From: Nocardioidaceae bacterium
GTDB lineage: Bacteria; Actinomycetota; Actinomycetes; Propionibacteriales; Nocardioidaceae
Length of the DNA: 6,761 bases
Direction of reading: 5' to 3'
Assembly: GCA_013696015.1 (NCBI GenBank)
Contig: JACCZI010000170.1
Location: 1 to 6,761 of the forward strand
Under the pieces are notes generated by a model, which saw only the letters and a program-made list of their open reading frames with translations, was not told where the DNA came from and did no database searches. Position numbers and translations under genes: made by a program. Every line of letters starts with the position of its first letter. Position 1 is the first letter of the stretch. Positions 1-3,995 of the stretch are shown here, in pieces.

Positions 1-121
1 CCAGATAGCCGGGCACCAGCGGCAGACAGCACGGGCTGAGGAAGGACACCAATCCCGCCGCTGCGGCTATCGGCAACGCCAAGACCAGCGGACCAGAGGT
101 GACCAGCTCGCCGACGCTCAT
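1..121 (-). CDS. ccdA: CcdA/DsbD-family thiol-reductant transporter, N-terminal part (cut by window edge)
   Basis: Only the first 40 residues lie in the window; the gene continues past position 1. The ATG at 121-119 overlaps the TGA of the upstream thioredoxin gene as ATGA, which suggests translational coupling. The peptide is a hydrophobic first membrane segment leading into SFLSPCCLPLVPGYL (residues 26-40). This matches the first half of the CcdA/DsbD transmembrane core, where a conserved cysteine in an SPC-x-LP-x-PGY context takes electrons from cytoplasmic thioredoxin and passes them across the membrane. Here two adjacent cysteines occur (C31, C32) where the family usually has one. Known members reduce extracytoplasmic thioredoxins such as TlpA, ResA or CcsX for cytochrome c maturation, which fits the TlpA-like gene just upstream. 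The family call is firm. The exact role (cytochrome c or another thiol client) is inferred, since the second cysteine-bearing half is not visible. Confidence 0.88.
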   Translation of the reverse strand, partial: MSVGELVTSGPLVLALPIAAAAGLVSFLSPCCLPLVPGYL

Positions 122-759
122 GAGCCAGAGCTGGCGGTAGTCGGTGCCGACGGGTTTCCGGCGGTCGGCTCGGCCAGGACATCCGTCACCAGACCCCTCA
201 AGGTGTCCTCATCGACCGGCCCGACGACGGTCGCGGCCACCCGGCCCTCCCGGTCGAGCACAAGGGTGCTGGGTATGGCGTTGACCGGAACATGCCCGGC
301 CAGGACGAGTTGCGCGGAGGCGTCTTCATCGAAAATGCTCGGGTAGTCCGTGCCGAAGTGGTTGACGTACGCGTTGGCGGCCGCCCGGTTGTCCTTGACG
401 TCTATGCCGACGAACCGCACACCTTGCTCACGCGTACTGCGCCATACCCGTACGAGTCCCGGTGCCTCCTCCCGGCATGGGCCGCACCACGAACCCCACA
501 GATTGATGACCACCACGTCGCCTCGCCAGTCAGCGATGTCGAGCGACTGCTCGTCCAGAGTCTGTCCTGACAGCGCCAAGGGTTCACCGCGCTGATCCGG
601 CGCGACGATCGTGAGGCCGGTCGAAGTGGTGTCGCTTGGGGTGTCGGCTTCAGCGCTCAGCCAGCTGCGGAGACCGACGAAGACTAGGACTCCGGTCGTC
701 AAGATCACCACAAATGTCACCCACCAGCGGCCGCCAGCCTTGCGCCGCTCCGCCTCCAT
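118..759 (-). CDS. Membrane-anchored TlpA/ResA-like thioredoxin-fold protein
   Basis: The protein has about 213 residues. After a short basic N-terminus comes one membrane segment (about residues 13-31, WWVTFVVILTTGVLVFVGL), then a low-complexity linker and an extracytoplasmic thioredoxin fold. The active site is WCGPC (C93 and C96 when numbered from the GTG), preceded by the strand VVVINLWGS. The cis-proline is in the loop NAIPST (P164), followed by LVLDREGRV. These are hallmarks of TlpA/ResA/AhpC-TSA-type disulfide reductases, which reduce apocytochrome c or other exported thiols and are recharged by CcdA. There is no lipobox cysteine, so anchoring is by the N-terminal helix, unlike the lipoprotein relatives common in actinobacteria. 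The C-terminal 15 residues are Ser/Thr/Ala/Pro-rich and probably disordered. Two starts are possible. The ATG at 759 lies 7 nt after GGAGG and shares one base with the upstream stop. The GTG at 762 lies only 4 nt after it. I prefer the ATG. Confidence 0.93.
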   Translation of the reverse strand: MEAERRKAGGRWWVTFVVILTTGVLVFVGLRSWLSAEADTPSDTTSTGLTIVAPDQRGEPLALSGQTLDEQSLDIADWRGDVVVINLWGSWCGPCREEAPGLVRVWRSTREQGVRFVGIDVKDNRAAANAYVNHFGTDYPSIFDEDASAQLVLAGHVPVNAIPSTLVLDREGRVAATVVGPVDEDTLRGLVTDVLAEPTAGNPSAPTTASSGS

Positions 760-1325
760 CACTGAGCCTCCAGCGCGATCTCCTGCTCAGGCGCCAACAC
801 GATGGACGCGGGATCTCCGTCGAACGGTTGACCGTTCACCGTGGCCATCACCCGTTGCACATCCAGATCACCCAGCCGCGTGTCGGACAGAGGCACCGCC
901 CACTGCTGGAACAGCTGGCCCAATGTGAAGCGCTGACCCGGTGCGCTCGCCTCCACGTGCAGCATCCCGTCGGCCGTGTGCGTGTGGAGAGCAGACATGG
1001 CCCCTGCGACCGGATCCACCCCGATACCAGCTGGCACAGCAATCCGCCGGCCGTCTGCGACGATGGTGAGCTGCGGATGATAGTGCTCTGCCATCCCCAT
1101 GGGGCCTAACGTGAGACCGGCAGCCTCCACCATGGCTTGTGTGTCCACCGGCAGAGGCCACTCAGTGGAACCGATCGCTTGACTGCCGGCTCCGGAGGGG
1201 TTCTCGGGGCCGCGCTGCAGGACCACCCAAGCGATGAGCCCTGCCAAGAGGGCGGAGAGAAGGACACCGGATACGACCCGAACGCTGACCTGCGGCCTGC
1301 TCGGGCCGCCTACTTCGTCCTGCAC
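759..1325 (-). CDS. Membrane-anchored extracytoplasmic protein with conserved-looking HYH / HTH histidine clusters
   Basis: I do not recognise a named function. From the upstream GTG at 1343 the product has 194 residues. An in-frame GTG at 1325 has GAGG 6 nt upstream, while 1343 has no visible Shine-Dalgarno, so I start at 1325 (188 residues). There is one N-terminal membrane helix (about residues 21-43 in 194-aa numbering), a Gly/Ser/Pro linker, then a soluble, probably beta-rich domain outside the membrane. That domain holds EHYHPQLTIVADG (H87, H89), VPAGIGVDP, SALHTHTADGMLHVE (H120, H122, H129) and RFTLGQLFQQW. The five clustered histidines plus nearby acidic residues could form a metal site; this is inference. 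I recall similar unnamed proteins with an LHTH..G.(I/L)H.E pattern in actinobacteria, but cannot cite a family. The stop overlaps the TlpA-like start, so this is probably the first gene of the redox operon. A role in copper or haem-site assembly would fit the context but is unproven. Confidence 0.8.
   Translation of the reverse strand: MQDEVGGPSRPQVSVRVVSGVLLSALLAGLIAWVVLQRGPENPSGAGSQAIGSTEWPLPVDTQAMVEAAGLTLGPMGMAEHYHPQLTIVADGRRIAVPAGIGVDPVAGAMSALHTHTADGMLHVEASAPGQRFTLGQLFQQWAVPLSDTRLGDLDVQRVMATVNGQPFDGDPASIVLAPEQEIALEAQ
767..771 (-). promoter_or_regulatory. Ribosome binding site of the TlpA-like gene
   Basis: GGAGG on the minus strand lies inside the last codons of the upstream gene. It is 7 nt before the ATG at 759 and 4 nt before the in-frame GTG at 762, so it favours the ATG. 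Its placement within the preceding gene, together with the stop/start overlap, suggests the two are translated from one message. Confidence 0.6.
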
Positions 1326-1367
1326 CCTAAACCTCGCTCGCACTCAAGCGTCTCGCACCGCTAAGAC

Positions 1368-1448
1368 CATTGCATCGTACCGACGCCTGTAGCTCGTCAG
1401 CTCGGACGCCTTGCACCGTCACCCATTCACACTCCCGGCATTGCATCG
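1368..1448. repeat. 10-bp direct repeat CATTGCATCG in the operon's upstream spacer
   Basis: CATTGCATCG occurs exactly at 1368-1377 and again at 1439-1448, 71 bp apart, both in the 245-bp spacer upstream of the redox operon. The first copy overlaps the candidate -10 box. A close relative (one mismatch over 14 bases of the second copy, reverse orientation) is GCGATGCAGTGCCG at 2184-2197, upstream of the sulfotransferase-like gene. A regulator site is possible; chance is also possible. Confidence 0.3.
1374..1379 (-). promoter_or_regulatory. Candidate -10 box for the His-rich protein/TlpA/CcdA operon
   Basis: TACGAT on the minus strand matches the actinobacterial TANNNT -10 pattern and lies about 30 nt before the GTG at 1343 and 48 nt before the GTG at 1325. 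A CTGACG about 15 nt upstream is a poor, slightly too close -35 match. The box overlaps one copy of a 10-bp direct repeat (1368-1377). Confidence 0.3.
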
Positions 1449-1510
1449 CGCTGCCGGAGGGGTCTAGGGGGACGGGTCCTCGCGACCACAATCGACCACC
1501 GCATCCGCGT

Positions 1511-1565
1511 CGGCTCAGGGTACGTGCGGTTCCCCCCGATGCTCAGTCTCTGAGCCTCTGAGCCG
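1511..1565 (-). terminator. Nested inverted repeat after xdhC-like gene, possible terminator
   Basis: Outer arms CGGCTCAG (1511-1518) and CTGAGCCG (1558-1565) form a perfect 8-bp inverted repeat. Inside it, GCTCAG (1541-1546) and CTGAGC (1550-1555) form a 6-bp hairpin with a 3-nt loop. TCTGAGCC is also tandemly duplicated at 1549-1564, so alternative pairings exist. The structure begins 5 nt past the stop of the xdhC-like gene (minus strand), the right place for a 3'-end element. There is no T-run, which is common for actinobacterial terminators but weakens the call. Confidence 0.4.
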
Positions 1566-1570
1566 GCTTG

Positions 1571-2080
1571 CTAGCGTTCTCTCATCGGGCCGCCGTCGCG
1601 ACCGTAGGACACCGCGACTATCTCGGCGACCACCGAAAGCGCGATCTCTCCGGGCGCCTTGCCGCCGGTGTTGAGACCCGCCGGGACGTGCAGTCGTGCC
1701 AGCGTCTCCTGCGACAGGGACTCAGCGAGCGTCGAGAACACGCCCTCGGCGCGGCGTCGGCTTCCCATCATCGCGACGTATCCGGCTCGCCCGTCCAGAG
1801 CGTGCCGGAGTAGCGCGTCCATCATCGGGGTGTCGTGGTCGCACAGCACTAGCGCGTCGTGTTCGTTGAGCGGGTGGCTGCTGAGCCACTCCAGGGGCGA
1901 CTGCTCGACATCCTCGTCGGCCAGCAGCGTCGTACGACGTCCTGCGATCCGGGCGATCTCCTCGACCGCACGGCCGATCGGGTTATCGGTCACGACCACG
2001 ACCCGGCCGTGCTCAGGAGTTTCGTTGGACCAGGGCTGCTCTCGGCCGTGCGGGGCCCGGCCGAGGGGTGTGCTGCTCAT
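1571..2080 (-). CDS. Stand-alone XdhC Rossmann-domain protein (XdhC/CoxI family)
   Basis: The product has 169 residues. Its C-terminal two thirds match the XdhC_C Rossmann domain: the DHDTPMMDALLRHAL helix (81-95), YVAMMGSRRRAEGVF (101-115), and HVPAGLNTGGKAPGEIALSV followed by VAEIVAV (131-157). XdhC/CoxI proteins bind and deliver molybdenum cofactor, including its sulfurated form, to xanthine-dehydrogenase or CO-dehydrogenase type enzymes. Two things are odd. The usual N-terminal XdhC/CoxI domain is absent. The first Rossmann strand-loop, normally a glycine-rich F-G-A-G-H-V-G type, is VVVVTDNPIGRAV (27-39), with most glycines replaced. No molybdenum hydroxylase gene is in view. It may partner with a separate N-terminal subunit elsewhere or have a changed ligand. 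The ATG at 2080 is chosen because a TAAGGT box 7 nt upstream suits a leaderless start; AAGG could also act as a weak Shine-Dalgarno. Family confidence is high, role uncertain. Confidence 0.88.
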   Translation of the reverse strand: MSSTPLGRAPHGREQPWSNETPEHGRVVVVTDNPIGRAVEEIARIAGRRTTLLADEDVEQSPLEWLSSHPLNEHDALVLCDHDTPMMDALLRHALDGRAGYVAMMGSRRRAEGVFSTLAESLSQETLARLHVPAGLNTGGKAPGEIALSVVAEIVAVSYGRDGGPMRER

Positions 2081-2087
2081 GCCGACG

Positions 2088-2093
2088 ACCTTA
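2088..2093 (-). promoter_or_regulatory. Candidate -10 box for xdhC-like gene (leaderless arrangement)
   Basis: TAAGGT on the minus strand fits TANNNT and ends 7 nt before the ATG at 2080, the spacing expected when transcription starts at or next to the start codon. No good -35 is visible. The AAGG within it could instead be read as a weak Shine-Dalgarno. Confidence 0.5.
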
Positions 2094-2157
2094 CGGCGGC
2101 ACTGTCCGCTGGTACGGCGCTGGCACCGTTTTCTGAAGCCCGCCCACCCAGCCGTTC

Positions 2158-2176
2158 CGTGGCATCGCTAGCCACG
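2158..2176. promoter_or_regulatory. Inverted repeat in divergent promoter region, possible operator
   Basis: CGTGGC (2158-2163) and GCCACG (2171-2176) are perfect 6-bp arms around a 7-nt centre. The dyad lies just upstream of where the -35 of the sulfotransferase-like gene would fall and within the 133-bp spacer shared with the xdhC-like gene. It could bind a dimeric regulator of one or both genes. No specific regulator is recognised. Confidence 0.35.
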
Positions 2177-2199
2177 TGATCGGGCGATGCAGTGCCGCC

Positions 2200-2205
2200 T
2201 AGACT
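2200..2205 (+). promoter_or_regulatory. Candidate -10 box for sulfotransferase-like gene (leaderless arrangement)
   Basis: TAGACT fits TANNNT and ends 8 nt before the ATG at 2214, placing a likely transcription start at or next to that ATG. This decides the start: an in-frame ATG at 2187 would lie upstream of the -10 and has no Shine-Dalgarno. The -35 region is not convincing. Confidence 0.55.
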
Positions 2206-2213
2206 GCCGGGAC

Positions 2214-3359
2214 ATGGCAACCGGGCGACCGCATCGGGTCTTCGTGCACGTGGGATTGCCCAAGACGGGGACCACGTTCCTGCAGGATCTGATGCGCCAG
2301 CACCGAGCGGCGCTGCAGTCGGTGGGGGTCTGCTACCCCGACGACGGCCATCGCGACCACTTCTTCGCCGCTCTCGACGCACGGGGCGACCACGTCTTCG
2401 CCGGCGGTGTTCGGCCTGCGGCCCGCGGGGCCTGGCCGCGCCTCGTCAAGCTCGCCCTCGCGTGCGAAGGCACAGTCGTGCTCGGGCACGAGATCCTCGC
2501 CACCGCACCACCCGACCAGGCCCGGGCGGCGCTGGCGGCTCTGGACGGCGTCGAGGTGCACGTCGTCGCGACCGCCCGTGACCCGGCTCGCCAGGTGGTC
2601 GCGGACTGGCAGGAGTCGATCAAGCACGGCAGGAGGCTGCGCTTTGCCGCGTACGTCGGCAAGGCCGGCTTGGGTGGCCAGGACGACAGCGAAAGCGAGA
2701 CCGGGCCGGTCCCCTTCCGCGGACAGCAGCTGGCCGAGGTGCTGGACAGCTGGGGCGGTGCGCTGCCAGCGGAGCGAGTGCACGTCGTCACCGTGCCTCC
2801 GGCGGGGACCCAACCGGCGCTCCTTTGGCACCGCTTCGCGGACACGATCGGCATCGCGGACCCGGCACGATTTCCTCCGGGGGACGAGGTCCGGGCCAAC
2901 CCGTCCCTTGGTGTCGCGGACATCGAGGTGATGCGCCGGGTGAGTACCTTCTTGGACTCCCGGCTGGTCGCCAGCGAGTTCGGCGCGGTCGCCAAGAACC
3001 TGTACGCCCAGCGGATCCTGGCGCAGGTCTCACGTACCCCTGCGCCGGTGCCCCCGGCTGACCTGATGCCCACACTGGAGGCGTTGGCCGAACGCTGGAT
3101 CGCGGCAGTCACCGAACGCGGCTACACCGTGCACGGAGACCTCAAGGAGCTGCGCCCGGGCGCCGTAGCGGGCAGAGGGCCGGAGGACTGGGACATGGAG
3201 GAAGCGCTCGACACTGCGACCGCAGCCACTGCCGAGCTGCTCCTCGAGGTGGCGAGGCTGCGTCGTGAGTGTGCCGCCGCACCGCGTGGGGTGCTGCGGC
3301 ATCGCCGACTGCGCAAGGCGGCGCGCGCCGGGTTAACCCGGATGCTCCGACGTCGCTGA
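2214..3359 (+). CDS. P-loop sulfotransferase-like protein
   Basis: The product has 381 residues from the ATG at 2214 (390 from the less likely ATG at 2187). The N-terminus VFVHVGLPKTGTTFLQ (residues 9-24) is the 5'-phosphosulfate-binding loop of PAPS-dependent sulfotransferases, with K17 and the following Thr residues contacting PAPS in known members. A second motif, ATARDPARQVVADWQESIKH (119-138), matches the 3'-phosphate-binding region (R122-D-P, S135). The middle is less conserved. GYTVHGDLKEL (303-313) resembles a C-terminal motif I recall in unnamed actinobacterial relatives. The last 30 residues are strongly basic (RHRRLRKAARAGLTRMLRRR), after a helical stretch (328-352) likely to form a coiled coil. 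No signal peptide is visible, so it is probably cytoplasmic. The substrate cannot be predicted; polysaccharide, lipid or small-molecule sulfation are all possible. It is a single gene, divergent from the xdhC-like gene and convergent with the Rrf2 gene. Confidence 0.85.
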   Translation: MATGRPHRVFVHVGLPKTGTTFLQDLMRQHRAALQSVGVCYPDDGHRDHFFAALDARGDHVFAGGVRPAARGAWPRLVKLALACEGTVVLGHEILATAPPDQARAALAALDGVEVHVVATARDPARQVVADWQESIKHGRRLRFAAYVGKAGLGGQDDSESETGPVPFRGQQLAEVLDSWGGALPAERVHVVTVPPAGTQPALLWHRFADTIGIADPARFPPGDEVRANPSLGVADIEVMRRVSTFLDSRLVASEFGAVAKNLYAQRILAQVSRTPAPVPPADLMPTLEALAERWIAAVTERGYTVHGDLKELRPGAVAGRGPEDWDMEEALDTATAATAELLLEVARLRRECAAAPRGVLRHRRLRKAARAGLTRMLRRR

Positions 3360-3369
3360 CCGACGCCGA

Positions 3370-3828
3370 TCAGTGAGGACGCCAGGCGTCCTCGTCGCGC
3401 GTCATCGCCGCCACCGGTCGGGGTAGCTTCCCGTCGGACAGGTGCTGGATCGACACGCCCTCGAACACGTCGCGCAGGCTGCTGCGGGCCGCGATCCAGA
3501 CATGCTGCAGCACCATCGCCGCGTCGTTGTAGCTCACCGACTCCGGTCGCAGTCCGTAGACGCTCACGAGCGGACCGTCCACGGCGCGGATGACGTCGGC
3601 GATGCTCACGTCCGCCGCCGGACGGGCCAGCCGCCAACCGCCTGACTGCCCGCGCTGGCTGACAACCACGCTTGCCCGGCGCAGGTCAGCAAGGATGGCT
3701 TGCAGGAAGCCGTGCGGGATGGCCTGCAGCCGGCCGATCTCCTCCGCGGATACGGGACTGCCGTCGGTGCGACCGGCGATCTCGATCAACGCCCGCAAGG
3801 CGTAGTCAGACTTGGCCGATACCCGCAT
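3370..3828 (-). CDS. Rrf2-family transcriptional regulator without cysteines
   Basis: The product has 152 residues, typical for Rrf2. It opens MRVSAKSDYALRALIEIA, the classic first helix. A winged helix-turn-helix follows, with recognition region VSAEEIGRLQAIPHGFLQAI (26-45) and wing VVSQRGQSGGWRLARP (55-70). Next comes the linker helix VSIADVIRAVDG and a C-terminal dimerisation helix (about 100-121). IscR, NsrR and RsrR sense through Fe-S clusters, mostly using cysteines around residues 90-106. This protein has no cysteine anywhere, so such a cluster ligand set is absent and it probably responds to a ligand or protein partner instead. It is divergent from the fadE5-like gene across 167 bp, so autoregulation and control of fadE are natural guesses but unproven. 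The ATG at 3828 has no good Shine-Dalgarno. A weak CAGACT at 3836-3841 (minus), 7 nt upstream, could mark a leaderless start. Confidence 0.92.
   Translation of the reverse strand: MRVSAKSDYALRALIEIAGRTDGSPVSAEEIGRLQAIPHGFLQAILADLRRASVVVSQRGQSGGWRLARPAADVSIADVIRAVDGPLVSVYGLRPESVSYNDAAMVLQHVWIAARSSLRDVFEGVSIQHLSDGKLPRPVAAMTRDEDAWRPH
3375..3393. terminator. Perfect 9-bp-arm palindrome between convergent genes, possible bidirectional terminator
   Basis: GAGGACGCC (3375-3383) and GGCGTCCTC (3385-3393) are exact inverted copies around one base; as RNA this gives an 8-bp GC-rich stem with a 3-nt loop. It starts 16 nt after the sulfotransferase-like stop and lies within the last codons of the Rrf2 gene on the other strand. 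The two stops are only 10 bp apart, leaving no other room for a terminator. There is no T-run on either side. Confidence 0.45.
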
Positions 3829-3872
3829 GTCTCAAAGTCTGTCAGATGGATCGGGTTGGTCGGCTTAGCGGC

Positions 3873-3880
3873 CTGATCAG
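3873..3880. promoter_or_regulatory. Short palindrome CTGATCAG in rrf2/fadE divergent spacer
   Basis: This is a perfect 8-bp palindrome about 45 bp upstream of the Rrf2 start. A second 8-bp palindrome, CACCGGTG, lies at 3931-3938 in the -35 area of the fadE promoter. Both are possible half-site cores for a dimeric regulator. Such short palindromes also arise by chance. Confidence 0.2.
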
Positions 3881-3939
3881 ACGTGTCCGCACGGTGGCTG
3901 GCCTAGGAACCGCATCTTCGCGACCTGCCTCACCGGTGG

Positions 3940-3956
3940 TTACTCGTCGGTAGTAT
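3940..3956 (+). promoter_or_regulatory. Candidate -10 and overlapping imperfect dyad upstream of fadE5-like gene
   Basis: TAGTAT (3951-3956) fits TANNNT and would give a leader of about 30 nt with a Shine-Dalgarno. It is overlapped by an imperfect dyad, TTAC-TCGTCG-GTAG (3940-3953), whose outer TAC/GTA triplets are symmetric. A repressor bound there would cover the -10, an arrangement common for TetR- and GntR-type control of fatty-acid genes. No clear -35 is seen. Confidence 0.4.
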
Positions 3957-3984
3957 CGATGGTGAGGGCGTTGCGGCTCGACAT

Positions 3985-3990
3985 GGGGGG
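3985..3990 (+). promoter_or_regulatory. Ribosome binding site of fadE5-like gene
   Basis: GGGGGG followed by ACACC gives 5 nt spacing to the ATG at 3996. It is G-rich rather than a true GGAGG but is the only purine tract in range, and it supports this ATG over the out-of-frame ATG at 3983. Confidence 0.55.
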
Positions 3991-3995
3991 ACACC

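Noticed and set aside
1370..1561. 63-codon plus-strand frame in the spacer between the redox operon and the xdhC-like gene
   Set aside because: Its composition is irregular (His/Arg/Ser/Pro), it has no ribosome site, and it overlaps the candidate promoter and inverted repeats.
1344..1570. Possible tRNA or small RNA in the spacer
   Set aside because: No cloverleaf or conserved T-loop sequence was found on either strand; only the repeats already listed are visible.
2199..3112. Long antisense open frames opposite the sulfotransferase-like gene
   Set aside because: Their translations are Arg/Ala/Pro-rich without motifs, as expected for non-coding frames in high-GC DNA. The plus-strand frame has clear PAPS-binding motifs.
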